From Maridesulfovibrio sp. (GTDB taxonomy: Bacteria; Desulfobacterota; Desulfovibrionia; Desulfovibrionales; Desulfovibrionaceae): a stretch of 64,000 nt of DNA. The notes beneath the pieces were generated by a model that saw nothing but the letters and a program-made list of their open reading frames with translations, did no database searches and was not told the origin of the DNA. Positions 33,576-43,630 of this stretch are shown here, in pieces. The translations under genes and the position numbers were made by a program. The stretch lies in contig NZ_OY763930.1 of the NCBI RefSeq assembly GCF_963667685.1, positions 2,091,501-2,155,500 of the forward strand. The letters run 5' to 3'. Position 1 is the stretch's first letter. The number at the start of each line of letters is the position of its first letter.

Positions 33576-34472
33576 TTAGTTTTGTTTCCCTGATATTCCT
33601 AAATATATTGCTGTGAGGGTAATTAATACACCCAGCCAATGGACAAACGTTGTGGGTCTTGAAAATAATGTAACATCCCAGAGAAATGCGAGAAACGGCT
33701 GGAGCAGTAGGACCAGCCCGGTAAGGGATGCCGGAATCTTCGGCATGGCTGTCGCTATTATGATCCAGCCCGCAGCCTGACTGAATAAACCCAGCGCAAG
33801 CAGTGACCCAAATGATTCAAGGTCAGGAATGACAAGAGAAGTATCTGTCATAAAGATTGGGACAGCCAGAAAAACAGCGCAGAAGGCAGACACAAAAAGA
33901 AGCGGCGAGTATAAAAGCTCTCCGTCGGTACTTGCTTGGACTCTTCTCAGCATAAGCATGAACAATGCATAGGAAAGAGCAGTTAGTAAGCCGTAAATAA
34001 TACCTCTGGTTGATGATTGAGAAAGCCCTGACCAGTCAAAACCAATTAGGAGAAGCAGGCCAAAAATTGCGATGGGTAAAGAGAAAACAAATCTTGGAGT
34101 TAATTTCTCACCCAAAAACAAAGCCCCGCAGATGGCCATTATGAAGACCTGGCAGTTACCTAAAATAGTGGCCAAACCAGGTCCCACAGATAAGATACTC
34201 TTATGCCAACAGAAAAGATCAAGCGCGAATAGAAGCCCGCATATGCTATATGGAAATACTTGTGTAAGGTTTATCTGCTTCAATTCTCCAGTGAAAACAG
34301 CAGCTATAAACAGAAAAATTGCTCCGAATGCTACCCGGTAAAAAGCAGAAGTGGTTGCCGGAACATCTGCAAATCCGACCCATACAGCTGAAAAACTGAT
34401 GATAAAAGCACCAACGAGTACCTTCTGCATCGGTCTTGCTGAGGTTAGAGAAATATTAGTGTCGCTTTTCAT
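33576..34472 (-). CDS. EamA/DMT-superfamily transporter
   Basis: The protein has 298 residues with about ten membrane helices in two EamA repeats (each about 140 residues), as in the drug/metabolite transporter superfamily. No charged motif identifies a substrate; members export or import amino acids, nucleotides or other small metabolites. The start ATG at 34472 is close to the lon terminator on the same strand. It stands alone between that terminator and the FmdB gene. Confidence 0.85.
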   Translation of the reverse strand: MKSDTNISLTSARPMQKVLVGAFIISFSAVWVGFADVPATTSAFYRVAFGAIFLFIAAVFTGELKQINLTQVFPYSICGLLFALDLFCWHKSILSVGPGLATILGNCQVFIMAICGALFLGEKLTPRFVFSLPIAIFGLLLLIGFDWSGLSQSSTRGIIYGLLTALSYALFMLMLRRVQASTDGELLYSPLLFVSAFCAVFLAVPIFMTDTSLVIPDLESFGSLLALGLFSQAAGWIIIATAMPKIPASLTGLVLLLQPFLAFLWDVTLFSRPTTFVHWLGVLITLTAIYLGISGKQN

Positions 34473-34505
34473 TTAAAATGGTCTCGCATGTTCTGATGTT
34501 AAAAC

Positions 34506-34541
34506 AAAAAGCCCACAAGTTGTTTTACTTGCGGGCCTTTT
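34506..34541 (-). terminator. terminator of lon
   Basis: On the minus strand, AAAAGGCCCGCAAGT / ACTTGTGGGCTTTTT is followed by GTTTT. Confidence 0.8.
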
Positions 34542-34561
34542 GTTTTCATCTGTTGATAAGA

Positions 34562-37087
34562 CTATTTAGTCTTGGCAATGGGCCATATTTCGTCAATTCG
34601 CTCAATGGGTGTGATCTCGATCTTTTCAAGGAGTTCTTTAGGTATATCCTCAAGATCTTTCTGGTTCTGTGAAGGAATGAGCACCCGTTTCATGCCCAGT
34701 GAGACTGCTGCGAGGATTTTTTCCTTGATCCCGCCTACCGGGAGTACCCGTCCGCGCAGGGAAATCTCACCTGTCATTGCCAGTTCCGGATTGGTCGGAA
34801 TTCCGGTCAGGGCGGAGACCAGCGCGGTAACGAGGGTTACACCTGCAGACGGGCCGTCTTTGGGAGTGGCTCCGTCCGGGACGTGTATATGCAGATCCTG
34901 TTCTTCATGGAACTTTGAACTGATACCATATTCATCTGCATGGAGACGGGCAAAAGAGACCGCAGCCTGTGCGGATTCCTTCATCACGTCGCCAAGCTGT
35001 CCGGTGAGCAGCTGTTTCCCCTTGCCGGGCATGGCGGAGACTTCCACATGCAGTACGGAACCGCCTACCGGTGTCCATGCCAGACCAAGCGCTACACCTG
35101 CTGGGAGCTCGCTTTCCTTTTCATCTTCTAGATGTTTGGGGATACCGAGATATTTGTGCAGGTTGTCTGCAGTGACTTCAAAGGGACCGGATTCGCCTTC
35201 TGCTTTCTTGCGGGCCAGCTTGCGGCAGACTGAGCCGACTTCACGTTCAAGGTTACGTAGTCCCGCTTCACGGGTATATTCTTTGATGATCTTGGCAATG
35301 ATTGCATCTGTCATGATCATTTCATCTTCTTTCAGTCCGTTCTCCGTGCACTGGCGTCCAAGAATGTAACGGCGTGCAATATTTACCTTGTCATGTTCTG
35401 TATAGCCGGGGATACGGATAACTTCCATGCGGTCCAGTAGCGGGCGGGGGATGGAATCCAGTACGTTGGCAGTGCAGATGAACATGACCTTGGAAAGGTC
35501 GTAAGGCACGTTCAGGTAATGGTCGGTGAACGAGTTATTCTGTTCGGGGTCGAGAACTTCCAAGAGAGCGGAAGAAGGATCGCCACGGAAATCGGAACCG
35601 AGCTTGTCGATTTCGTCAAGCATAATCACCGGATTGCGTGTTCCGCACTGTTTGATGCCCTGAATGATGCGTCCAGGCATGGAGCCGATATAAGTGCGGC
35701 GGTGGCCGCGGATTTCGGCTTCATCACGCATGCCGCCGAGGGACATGCGGTGGAATTTACGCTTCAGGCTGCGGGCAATGGAACGTCCCAGTGATGTTTT
35801 ACCGACACCCGGAGGGCCTACAAAGCAGAGGATAGGTCCTTTCATGGACGAGTTGAGTTTGCGCACACTCAAGTACTCAAGGATACGTTCTTTGACCTTT
35901 TCAAGGTCATAGTGATCCTCATCGAGAATTCTCTTGGCTTCAATGATATCAATACGGTCGCGCGACTGCTTGGACCAGGGGATCTCGATCATCCAGTCTA
36001 GATATGTGCGAATAACGGTGGCTTCGGATGCTTCGGGATGCATAGCTTCAAGGCGGCGGAGCTGTTTTTCCGCTTCTTTTTTTACTTCCTTGGGCATTTT
36101 AGCTTTAGCTATGGCTTCCCGGATTTCTTCAGCTTCTTCAGCTTCATCGGTTGATTCGCCCAGTTCCTTTTTAATGGCCTTGAGCTGTTCACGCAGGTAG
36201 AAATCTTTCTGGGCCTTGTCCATTCCTTCTTTGGCCATGGACTGGATTTTGTTTTGCATGGAGGCGACTTCCACCTCCTGCGTCAGCTGGGTGTTAACCA
36301 GCGTCAATCTCTCAACTGGATCTCCGCATTCAAGAATGGACTGAGCCACATCGACTTTCATGCGCAGGTTGGAAGCTATCAGGTCGGCAAGGCGGCCCGG
36401 TTCGTCTACACTGTTCAGAACGCTCATGATATCAGCGGAAGAAATGCCGCGAAGTGTCAGAATTTTTTCGCTCTGTTCCCGTGAAGAGCGAACCAGAGCT
36501 TCCTGAGTGGCATCAAGTTTTCCAGATTCAGCTTCAGGAATAGCTTCGATTTCAGCAATATGGAAAGGCTCGGAGCCTATGAATCTTTTGACCTTTGCCC
36601 GTGACACTCCCTGCACCAGTACTTTCAGGCGCCCGTCCGGCATCTTGAGCATGCGCATGATCATGCACACTGTTCCGGTGAGGTAAAGATCTTCATGTTC
36701 GGGGTTTTCAATGCTTTCGTCCTTCTGGGTAAGTACCATGACGTAGCGGTTACCGGTCATTGCCGCTTCAACGGCATTGACTGATTTTTCCCGGCCAACG
36801 AAGAGTGGCAGGATCATATAATTGAAGACAACAATGTCCCTAACTGCGAGCACCGGCAGGGTTGTGGGAATATCTACATAGGCTTCTTCCGGAATATTGC
36901 CGGCATCGTCTAAAAGGTCGGCTGCATCATGAAGTACATTCAGCGGCGAAACCGGGGGTTTGTTCAGGCCTTGGTCGTTACCTGCATCTGGTGCGGATTT
37001 CTGTTGAGGTTGCGCTCTTTTCTGAACTTCATCTTTGTTTTTGTTCTTCAGCTTCAGCGGTTTGATTGGTGATTTTTTTTTCTTCAA
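34562..37087 (-). CDS. lon: ATP-dependent protease Lon
   Basis: The protein has 841 residues. An N-terminal lon substrate-recognition domain (about 75-270) follows a basic, Lys/Gln-rich head of about 40 residues. The AAA+ module has GPPGVGKTSLGRSIA and VIMLDEIDKLGSDF. The C-terminal serine protease domain has TPKDGPSAGVTLVTAL with the catalytic serine and the later lysine in LRGRVLPVGGIKEKILAA. It is a LonA-type soluble protease for damaged and regulatory proteins. The 26-bp gap to acyP and radC upstream is larger than a tight operon but on the same strand. A terminator ends the transcript. Confidence 0.97.
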   Translation of the reverse strand: MKKKKSPIKPLKLKNKNKDEVQKRAQPQQKSAPDAGNDQGLNKPPVSPLNVLHDAADLLDDAGNIPEEAYVDIPTTLPVLAVRDIVVFNYMILPLFVGREKSVNAVEAAMTGNRYVMVLTQKDESIENPEHEDLYLTGTVCMIMRMLKMPDGRLKVLVQGVSRAKVKRFIGSEPFHIAEIEAIPEAESGKLDATQEALVRSSREQSEKILTLRGISSADIMSVLNSVDEPGRLADLIASNLRMKVDVAQSILECGDPVERLTLVNTQLTQEVEVASMQNKIQSMAKEGMDKAQKDFYLREQLKAIKKELGESTDEAEEAEEIREAIAKAKMPKEVKKEAEKQLRRLEAMHPEASEATVIRTYLDWMIEIPWSKQSRDRIDIIEAKRILDEDHYDLEKVKERILEYLSVRKLNSSMKGPILCFVGPPGVGKTSLGRSIARSLKRKFHRMSLGGMRDEAEIRGHRRTYIGSMPGRIIQGIKQCGTRNPVIMLDEIDKLGSDFRGDPSSALLEVLDPEQNNSFTDHYLNVPYDLSKVMFICTANVLDSIPRPLLDRMEVIRIPGYTEHDKVNIARRYILGRQCTENGLKEDEMIMTDAIIAKIIKEYTREAGLRNLEREVGSVCRKLARKKAEGESGPFEVTADNLHKYLGIPKHLEDEKESELPAGVALGLAWTPVGGSVLHVEVSAMPGKGKQLLTGQLGDVMKESAQAAVSFARLHADEYGISSKFHEEQDLHIHVPDGATPKDGPSAGVTLVTALVSALTGIPTNPELAMTGEISLRGRVLPVGGIKEKILAAVSLGMKRVLIPSQNQKDLEDIPKELLEKIEITPIERIDEIWPIAKTK

Positions 37088-37213
37088 CGCAATATCCTTG
37101 TTTCAGAAATGGTTGTTTTGCTTATATCCAAAAGCATTAAATCTCCGGCCCCAAACCGGTCAGGCCGGGGCAGGAGAGCTTGTCATCATTAATTGTATGT
37201 TGCTGTTATTTCA

Positions 37214-37486
37214 TCAGCGCATTTCAAAACCAGTGTGTTCTGTATCATAATCCATCCATCCGCATTTCACATCAGCAACCTGCGAAAGAGGTGGGCCTAC
37301 CAGCAGCCGGGTTCTCATTTCCGCGACTTTGGCCTCGTCACCCTGCAAGAGTACTTCTTTCCTGTTTTCGTCCAGATTACGGACCCAGCCGTTAAGGCCG
37401 AGAGCAGCAGCATGGTCACTTACCCATGCTCGGAAAAAAACGCCTTGAATCTTTCCGGTAACAACACAATGATAGCTTCTGATCAT
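37214..37486 (-). CDS. acyP: acylphosphatase
   Basis: The protein has 90 residues. VTGKIQGVFFRAWV holds the phosphate-binding arginine and GWVRNLDEN the catalytic asparagine, as in common-type acylphosphatases. It hydrolyses carboxyl-phosphate bonds such as acetyl phosphate or 1,3-bisphosphoglycerate. It sits between radC and lon on the same strand. Confidence 0.93.
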   Translation of the reverse strand: MIRSYHCVVTGKIQGVFFRAWVSDHAAALGLNGWVRNLDENRKEVLLQGDEAKVAEMRTRLLVGPPLSQVADVKCGWMDYDTEHTGFEMR

Positions 37487-37514
37487 AGGACCCTCCTTTG
37501 AAAGTTGAGGTGCA

Positions 37515-38192
37515 CTACAAGTATCCTGTTTCCTTGAAGCTGTGGAAACTGTCCGCGGTCACGATGACGTGGTCCAGCAGACGTATTTCCATATCCTGAC
37601 AGAGGGCGGCTATTTCCATAGTCCTCTCCATGTCTTCAGGAGATGGAGACGGATCCCCACCGGGATGGTTATGGGTCAGAATTATTCCGCTGGCATTGTG
37701 GCGTAATGCGCATGCCACTACTTCCCGCGGGTATATTGCGGTCTTATCCACAGTACCTTCCGACAGCCTATCCCAGCATATAACTTTGTTGCGGTTGTTG
37801 ACCAGTGCAATCCAGAATTCTTCTTTGGGCAAGTTGCCGATTCTGGCCATGGCTGCCTTGCATACTGCTTCAGGAGAAGCAAGAACATCCTGGCTGGTCA
37901 TAGGTTCTTCGGCAATTCTGGTCCAGAATTCACGCATGAGCGTAAAATATGTCAAAACCCCGGGTCCAATGCCCTTAAATTTCTTGAGCTGTTCTTGCGA
38001 TGCTTTGAATACTCCCCCCAAGGATCCGAATTCGTGTATCAATTCTTTTGCCAGAGGCTTGGTGTCCTTTCTGGGAATAGCCTGTCCCAGAAACAGCTCA
38101 AGAATTTCATAGTCGCGAAGACTTGTAGCATCTTTAGCCAGCTGTTCTTTAAGCCGCTGGCGATGACCATGGAAATGAGGTCTATCATTCAT
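37515..38192 (-). CDS. radC: RadC-family JAB/MPN domain protein
   Basis: The protein has 225 residues. An N-terminal helical part with a helix-hairpin-helix (FKGIGPGVLTYF) precedes a JAMM metallo-domain, ILTHNHPGGDPSPSPED, followed by LLDHVIVTADSFHSFKE. The motif supports zinc binding; despite the historical name, the role in DNA repair is doubtful and the activity is unknown. It is followed by acyP and lon on the same strand. Confidence 0.9.
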   Translation of the reverse strand: MNDRPHFHGHRQRLKEQLAKDATSLRDYEILELFLGQAIPRKDTKPLAKELIHEFGSLGGVFKASQEQLKKFKGIGPGVLTYFTLMREFWTRIAEEPMTSQDVLASPEAVCKAAMARIGNLPKEEFWIALVNNRNKVICWDRLSEGTVDKTAIYPREVVACALRHNASGIILTHNHPGGDPSPSPEDMERTMEIAALCQDMEIRLLDHVIVTADSFHSFKETGYL

Positions 38193-38365
38193 AATAAATA
38201 GTATGCATGCTTTGGCAAGTGGTACGTTTTAAATCAAGGCCATGATTCAGATAAAAGTCTGGTATGGGGACCCTGATTCGCTTTTGACAGAGATAAACCG
38301 GATACAGGTGCAAAGCAACCTGTTTAACATTCAAAATGATGTAAAATGGGCTTTGAAACGTAAAA

Positions 38366-38394
38366 ACCGTGTAAAAAAGATTTTTTTACACGGT
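38366..38394. terminator. A/T-rich hairpin after holA
   Basis: A perfect inverted repeat, ACCGTGTAAAAAA / TTTTTTACACGGT with a 3-nt loop, lies 23 bp after the holA stop. On the minus strand it is followed by TTTTTAC, so it could end the leuS-lptE-holA transcript. Much of the stem is A-T. Confidence 0.5.
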
Positions 38395-38416
38395 GCAAAA
38401 TTTATAAATTGTCAGC

Positions 38417-39397
38417 TTAACGTCTGCGTGCCGGTGGAGAAAATAGCGATGTCAGGGCGGCCACGAGCAGCTCAAGCGCCTGCTCCGGCTTACGCTGTCC
38501 GGTTTTGATGCCGATTTCTGCTTCCATGACAATGTCGAAAAGCCGGGCTATACGGATCGGGCCTAGACGTTGGGCTAGAGCCTGCTTCTGCTTTTTGACA
38601 AAGGGTGGCAGACGGACTTCCGAGTCCTCGCCGTGAATCATCATCCACAGGGCACGAGCCTCACGGGTTAGTGATGCGGTGAGCATGAAGATCATTGAAT
38701 CTTTTTCACTGTGGTTGGTCAAAACTCTACGCCATATTTCTACGGGATCGCCGCCTTCAGACATGGAGCGCATGAATGCGAAGAAGTCCATTTCTTCAGA
38801 ATGGGCGATGAGCCCAACATGCTCCATTAGTATTTTGCGTTCCGATCCGGCTGCGAGGTCAAGTTTGTCGAGCTCCAGCCGTGCTGCTCGGGCGTCTTTA
38901 GGCAGTGCTTTGGCAAGAGCATTAAGAACCGGGCTATCTATTTGCAATCCGTTTGCTCTGGCCCACTTGCCTACAAATCCGGAGATAGATTTTTCATCAA
39001 GACCCGCAGATTTCCAGAACCATTTCTGTTTTTCAGCGTATTTCCAACATTTTCTTTTTTTTAGCACAGCCGGTATCGGGGTGGTTTTGCCCTTCCACTG
39101 ACTTTCGAGGCAGATAAAAAGAAACGAGGAACTTGAGAGGGAAGCTACAGTTTTATCGATATTGTCCCAGACTGCCGCTTTCAGCTTATGCGCGCGGCGA
39201 AGGATAACGATTTTACTGGAGCCGAACAATGTCTGTAAAGTGAGGTCGTCCCAGAACTGCGGCGGCAGGTCTTCGTCCGCCCAGTAAACTTTTTTCTCAT
39301 AATCAGTAGCCCCGTGCTTTTCTTGAAGCTCGGCAATATTTGCGTGAAGCAATTCTGCATCTGGGCAGATGAGAAACATGTAACCGGGTCTGGACAT
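38417..39397 (-). CDS. holA: DNA polymerase III delta subunit
   Basis: The protein has 326 residues. It begins MSRPGYMFLICPDAELL and has the YxxKVYWADED-type and DDLTLQTLFGSSKIVILRRA segments of delta subunits, then a helical C-terminal clamp-loader collar domain (about 225-320). It opens the beta clamp within the clamp loader. It is the last gene of a leuS-lptE-holA series on the minus strand, an order found in many proteobacteria. Confidence 0.85.
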   Translation of the reverse strand: MSRPGYMFLICPDAELLHANIAELQEKHGATDYEKKVYWADEDLPPQFWDDLTLQTLFGSSKIVILRRAHKLKAAVWDNIDKTVASLSSSSFLFICLESQWKGKTTPIPAVLKKRKCWKYAEKQKWFWKSAGLDEKSISGFVGKWARANGLQIDSPVLNALAKALPKDARAARLELDKLDLAAGSERKILMEHVGLIAHSEEMDFFAFMRSMSEGGDPVEIWRRVLTNHSEKDSMIFMLTASLTREARALWMMIHGEDSEVRLPPFVKKQKQALAQRLGPIRIARLFDIVMEAEIGIKTGQRKPEQALELLVAALTSLFSPPARRR

Positions 39398-39430
39398 TGG
39401 TACCTTGGCTTCGAAAAGTATGCTTGCGGG

Positions 39431-39540
39431 CCTCCGGCGGCCTCGCGGGGCGTGGGATTTGATGCGCTACGCGCTTTTGGCGATTTGATTTCGCCTCCGG
39501 CGGTCAAAGGGGATTATCCCCTTTGGAATCCTTAATTGGA
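39431..39540 (+). repeat. dispersed intergenic repeat, copy c (with upstream module)
   Basis: The module GCGCTACGCGCTTTTGGCGA (39462-39481) precedes the head TTTCGCCTCCGGCGG and the hairpin CAAAGGGGAT / ATCCCCTTTG; the tail is short (GGAATCCTTAATTGG). A second head, GCCTCCGGCGGC, lies just upstream (39432-39443). It sits between holA and lptE. Confidence 0.7.
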
Positions 39541-39550
39541 GAAATTCGTC

Positions 39551-40057
39551 TTAATACGCCTGATTCATTTTATCTACGAGGCGCCGGACCATGAGTCTGG
39601 TGATAAGCTGCTGGGTCTCATCTTCTTGTCCGGTGTAATATGATTCGGTGACTGATACCGGACCGGAGTTCCAGATAAGAGCACCGTCAGCAGCACTCGT
39701 CACCTTCATCTGAACTTTCAGGGTCATGTCGTATTTCAGGGTGGTATCCTTATTTCCAAGGATGCGGCTGCCGTCGGAAAGTTCAATGATTCGAATATTG
39801 ATCAGAGCTTCTGCTTTGGATTTATCGGTCCAGGTCAGCTGACCGCGGCGGGTAATTTCGTCGCGCAGCATGGAGCGTATTTTAGGCTCCAACCAGCGTT
39901 CCAGAGTAGGATTCTCCACTTTGTTGATGGCAATTTCGCGGAACTGCTCACCTACTCTGCTCGGTTCTGTTGCAGAGTTGTGGTATCCGCAGGCACTGAC
40001 GGCAAAAACAATACACAGCAGCAGGATCAGCTTCTTCACATAATTCATAACAACCAC
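39551..40057 (-). CDS. lptE: LPS-assembly lipoprotein LptE-like
   Basis: The protein has 168 residues from a GTG at 40057, chosen because AAGGAG lies 8 nt upstream; an ATG at 40048 is possible. The signal peptide YVKKLILLLCIVFAV ends in the lipobox VSAC-GYH, so it is an outer-membrane lipoprotein. The rest (FREIAINKVENPTLERWLEPKIRSMLRDE) fits the LptE/RlpB fold that plugs the LptD barrel. Its position between leuS and holA is the classical lptE place. The frame is open a further 160 bases upstream, but that part is repeat sequence, not protein. Confidence 0.88.
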   Translation of the reverse strand: MVVMNYVKKLILLLCIVFAVSACGYHNSATEPSRVGEQFREIAINKVENPTLERWLEPKIRSMLRDEITRRGQLTWTDKSKAEALINIRIIELSDGSRILGNKDTTLKYDMTLKVQMKVTSAADGALIWNSGPVSVTESYYTGQEDETQQLITRLMVRRLVDKMNQAY

Positions 40058-40094
40058 AGCTCTAACTCCTTGTCTTTGCCTTAGGCTTCTCGCA

Positions 40095-40203
40095 CATCTT
40101 AATTTCGAAGTGGCGAAGCCCTGATAAAAAATTTGAAGGGATGGGGTCCGGGGAAGGGGAACCTTTTCAAAAGTTCCCCTTCCCCAGCCGCCGGAGGCGA
40201 ACC
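40095..40203 (-). repeat. dispersed intergenic repeat, copy d
   Basis: On the minus strand, the head TTCGCCTCCGGCGGC is followed by hairpin GGGGAAGGGGAAC / GTTCCCCTTCCCC and then the tail ATTTTTTATCAGGGCTTCGCCA. The head touches the leuS stop codon. Confidence 0.75.
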
Positions 40204-42698
40204 TAGTTCGCCACAATATTGATAAGCTTGCCGGGAACTACAATAACCTTGCGGATGGTTTTACCATCTGTGTGCTTGGTCACGTTTTCGTGGGCAAGAG
40301 CTGTTTTTTCAATTTCTTCCTTGGACGCGGCTGCCGGTACAGAGAGCTTACCGCGCATTTTGCCGTTAACCTGAATAATGATCAGGATTTCGTCAGTAAC
40401 CAGTGCATCTTCATCGTGCTCGGGCCATTCAACTTCAGCGATATAGCCTTCGTAACCCATGGCGGCCCAAAGCTCTTCGCAGATGTGCGGTGCGATGGGG
40501 GAAAGCACGGTCAGCACTGTGCTGTATGCTGAGGATACCGCGAAACGGCCGTCCTCGGTTTCCATGAGCTTGTCTTTGAGAGAGTAAATCTCGTTGACCA
40601 GTTCCATGGTAGCGGCGATGACGGTGTTGAACTGGAATTTGTTCTCCATGTCACGGCTGGCGCGTTTAACAGTTTCGTGCTCTTTGAGACGCAGTTTTTT
40701 AGCGTCGGAAGAGAGTTCCATGGAAGGCTTGGCACAAGCGCCTACTGCACTGAGTTTGCCTTCGAATTCTTCGGCCAGTCTCCAGATTCTGTTCAGGAAG
40801 CGGTGCGCTCCTTCCAGCCCCTGATCAGACCATTCAAGGTCCTTCTCAGGCGGTGAAGCGAAGAGGATGAACAGTCTGGTGGCGTCCGCACCGTACTTGT
40901 TGATCATTGCGTTGGGATCAACAACGTTGCCCTTGGATTTGGACATCTTAGCGCCGTCTTTGAGAACCATACCCTGTGTGAGCAGGTTTTTGAACGGTTC
41001 GCTGAGTTCGGTGTAGCCCTCGTCACGCAGGATCTTGGTGAAGAATCTTGCGTAAAGCAGATGCAGGATAGCGTGTTCGATTCCGCCGATATACTGGTCA
41101 ACCGGGGTCCAGTATTCAAGGGACTTGCTGTCAAAAGGAGCATCTGTCTTGCGGGAATCGGTGTAGCGCATGAAATACCATGAGGACTCCACAAAGGTGT
41201 CCATGGTGTCGGTTTCACGGGTAGCCATCTTGCCGCATTTGGGGCAGACCACTTTGTGGAAACTTTCCATGGCCGGCAGTGGAGAGCGTCCGTCTTCATT
41301 CATTACTGCGTCTTCAGGCAGGACCACTGGCAGATCTTCTTCCGGCACAGGAACAATTCCGCAATCGTCACAGTAGATTACCGGGATTGGTGAACCCCAG
41401 AAACGCTGACGGGAAATGTTCCAGTCACGCAGACGGTAGTTAATGGACTTTTTGCCTTTGCCGGACTTGCCGAGAAATTCAACGATTGCGCCCTTGGCTT
41501 CTTCGTTGTGCATTCCGTCGAACTCTCCGGAATTGGTCAGCACACCTGGAGCGCCGTACGCTTCAGTCATTTCGTCCAGATTGAGGGATTCACCTTCAGG
41601 CTGAATGACTACCTGCATGGGCAGTTTGTATTTGGTAGCGAATTCGAAATCGCGCTGGTCATGAGCGGGAACGGCCATTACCGCGCCGGTACCGTAGCCC
41701 ATAAGCACGAAGTTTGCCACGTAGATAGGCATCTTCTGACCATTGAGCGGGTTGATGCAGTATGCACCGGTGAATACACCTTCTTTTTCGAGGTCATCAG
41801 CCCCGCGCACAATGCGGTCCATGTTGGATACTTTATTTACGAATTCGCGGACCTTGTCTGCTTCAGGCTTGCCTTCGATCAGCTTTTCCACCATAGGCTG
41901 CTCGGCAGCCAGAGACATGAAAGTAGCACCGTAAAGGGTGTCCGGGCGTGTGGTAAAAACACTGATGGTTTCATCTGAGTTTTCAACTTCGAAGTCGAGC
42001 TCCGCACCGATTGATTTACCGATCCAGTTGCGCTGCATGGTGATAACGCGTTCCGGCCAGCCACCTTCGAGTCCGTTAAGGCTTTCGAGCAGCTCTTCAG
42101 CATAGTCGGTGATGCGCATGAACCACTGGGAAAGTTCTTTCTGAACAACTTCGGTATCACAACGCCAGCAAAGGCCCTCTTCGACCTGCTCGTTAGCGAG
42201 AACGGTATGACAGGTTTCACACCAGTTGACGGGCGATTTTTTGCGGTAAACCAGACCTTTTTCCAGAAATTTGAGGAAGAACTGCTGTTCCCATTTGTAG
42301 TATCCGGGATGACAGGTCGCCAGTTCACGGCGCCAGTCATATGAGTATCCCAGACGCTTGAGCTGGGTACGCATGTCATCAATGTTTGCGTAGGTCCACT
42401 CAGCGGGGTGGGTGTTATTCTTGATAGCAGCGTTTTCAGCAGGAAGGCCGAATGCGTCCCAACCCATGGGGTGGAGCACATTAAAGCCCTTCATGCGTTT
42501 GTAACGGGCAACAACATCACCGATGGAGTAGTTGCGTACGTGGCCCATGTGGATTTTCCCGGAAGGGTAGGGAAACATTTCCAGCACGTAGTATTTGGGG
42601 CGGGACTCGTCGGCTTCCACATTGAAAGCACCCTTCTCGGTCCATTCCTTCTGCCACTTGTTTTCAATTAATTCCGGTTCGTATTTCCCAAAACCCAT
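40203..42698 (-). CDS. leuS: leucyl-tRNA synthetase
   Basis: The protein has 831 residues and is a class I synthetase: the HIGH-type motif is [15 protein letters not shown], the KMSKS motif is [13 protein letters not shown], and the CP1 editing domain ([13 protein letters not shown]) is present. It charges tRNA-Leu, of which one gene is at 58110-58196. It is followed by lptE and holA. AAGGATTTCATA precedes the ATG. Confidence 0.97.
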   Translation of the reverse strand: MGFGKYEPELIENKWQKEWTEKGAFNVEADESRPKYYVLEMFPYPSGKIHMGHVRNYSIGDVVARYKRMKGFNVLHPMGWDAFGLPAENAAIKNNTHPAEWTYANIDDMRTQLKRLGYSYDWRRELATCHPGYYKWEQQFFLKFLEKGLVYRKKSPVNWCETCHTVLANEQVEEGLCWRCDTEVVQKELSQWFMRITDYAEELLESLNGLEGGWPERVITMQRNWIGKSIGAELDFEVENSDETISVFTTRPDTLYGATFMSLAAEQPMVEKLIEGKPEADKVREFVNKVSNMDRIVRGADDLEKEGVFTGAYCINPLNGQKMPIYVANFVLMGYGTGAVMAVPAHDQRDFEFATKYKLPMQVVIQPEGESLNLDEMTEAYGAPGVLTNSGEFDGMHNEEAKGAIVEFLGKSGKGKKSINYRLRDWNISRQRFWGSPIPVIYCDDCGIVPVPEEDLPVVLPEDAVMNEDGRSPLPAMESFHKVVCPKCGKMATRETDTMDTFVESSWYFMRYTDSRKTDAPFDSKSLEYWTPVDQYIGGIEHAILHLLYARFFTKILRDEGYTELSEPFKNLLTQGMVLKDGAKMSKSKGNVVDPNAMINKYGADATRLFILFASPPEKDLEWSDQGLEGAHRFLNRIWRLAEEFEGKLSAVGACAKPSMELSSDAKKLRLKEHETVKRASRDMENKFQFNTVIAATMELVNEIYSLKDKLMETEDGRFAVSSAYSTVLTVLSPIAPHICEELWAAMGYEGYIAEVEWPEHDEDALVTDEILIIIQVNGKMRGKLSVPAAASKEEIEKTALAHENVTKHTDGKTIRKVIVVPGKLINIVAN

Positions 42699-42724
42699 TA
42701 TGAAATCCTTTTATGATGGGATAT

Positions 42725-42925
42725 CACCTCCGGCGGCCCAGCCGGGGGCCTTAAACCCTTTTTGTAAAAAGGGTTTAAGAATCCCAAAAACTTTTAGTTA
42801 TGCTACGCATCTGTATTTCAATGAGCCGTTTGTAGATACGAAGCGGCAAAGCCTTATTGAAAAGATCTTTGGACTCCGGAGGCCTTGTAGCCATTTAACG
42901 AGAAGCTTTGCTTCGAGTTTAGTGG
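42725..42925. repeat. dispersed intergenic repeats, copies e (plus) and f (minus, truncated)
   Basis: Copy e (42725-42820): CACCTCCGGCGGC, hairpin CTTAAACCCTTTTTGTAAAAAGGGTTTAAG (longer than shown arms), tail AATCCCAAAAACTTTT and TGCTACGCATC. Copy f (about 42838-42890, minus): GGCCTCCGGAG, then GATCTTTTCAATAAGGCTTTGCC, with no central hairpin. They face each other between leuS and nusB. Confidence 0.65.
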
Positions 42926-42971
42926 CTGCTGAGACCCGTGGTGACCGTCGGTAGACTCGCCGAAGGCATTC

Positions 42972-43442
42972 CTAGAAATTTTTTTCCATTTTGAACTTTC
43001 CGGTATCGATATCGCGGGCAATAGCGTCGAGGATACCGTTGATGAAGTTGCGGGAGTTGCCGTCGCCGAACTTTTTAGCCAGTTCAATGCCCTCGTTTAT
43101 CCCGACCTTGAGCGGGATGTCGGCTTTGTGGATCAGTTCGTACGCGGCGAGTCTTAGGATCGCCAGTTCGACTTTCGCAATTCTTTCGATCTTCCAATGC
43201 TTGGAGTAGCGACCTATTACTTCGTCAATTTCTTCATGTTCATTCCAGATTCCCAGCAGCAGTTCGCGACCGTAGAGAATTAGTTCTTCCTCGGTTTCAC
43301 GGAGCACTGCAGGGCTCTGGTTGTATATACGTTCACATGTCCATCCGCCGTGGGGAGGGACAAAACTCAGGCCGTAAAGAACCTGAAAAGCAATTATGCG
43401 GCCTTTTCTGCGTAAACCTTTAGTCTGGGACATCTGCATCAC
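42972..43442 (-). CDS. nusB: transcription antitermination factor NusB
   Basis: The protein has 156 residues and is an all-helical RNA-binding protein of the rRNA antitermination complex. Family segments are GRIIAFQVLYGL, VELAILRLAAYELI and LKVGINEGIELAKKFGDGNSRNFINGILD. Its position after the rib genes is common in proteobacteria. A strong hairpin terminator lies between ribH and nusB, so nusB probably also has its own start. Confidence 0.94.
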   Translation of the reverse strand: MMQMSQTKGLRRKGRIIAFQVLYGLSFVPPHGGWTCERIYNQSPAVLRETEEELILYGRELLLGIWNEHEEIDEVIGRYSKHWKIERIAKVELAILRLAAYELIHKADIPLKVGINEGIELAKKFGDGNSRNFINGILDAIARDIDTGKFKMEKNF

Positions 43443-43526
43443 TATCCTGCGGTTGCGGGGTCTCAGTGGACCATAGTTGCTGTGCTAAGCAAGATACATC
43501 TAAATTGTTATTTAAACAACACAACA

Positions 43527-43566
43527 GGCATACGGTCTCCAAACAGCTGGACGGAGACCGTATGCC
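43527..43566 (-). terminator. terminator hairpin after ribH
   Basis: A perfect 14-bp stem, GGCATACGGTCTCC / GGAGACCGTATGCC, with a 12-nt loop, lies 65 bp after ribH. On the minus strand it is followed by TGTTGTGTTGTTT, a weak T run. Confidence 0.7.
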
Positions 43567-43630
43567 TTCAAATTATGTTAATCAATTAAGGTAGTTTATC
43601 TAAAAACAACCTTTAATTTTCAAGCTCTAG

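Noticed and set aside
38242-38508. 88-codon plus-strand frame crossing the end of holA
   Set aside because: Overlaps a real gene on the other strand and a terminator-like hairpin; no family likeness.
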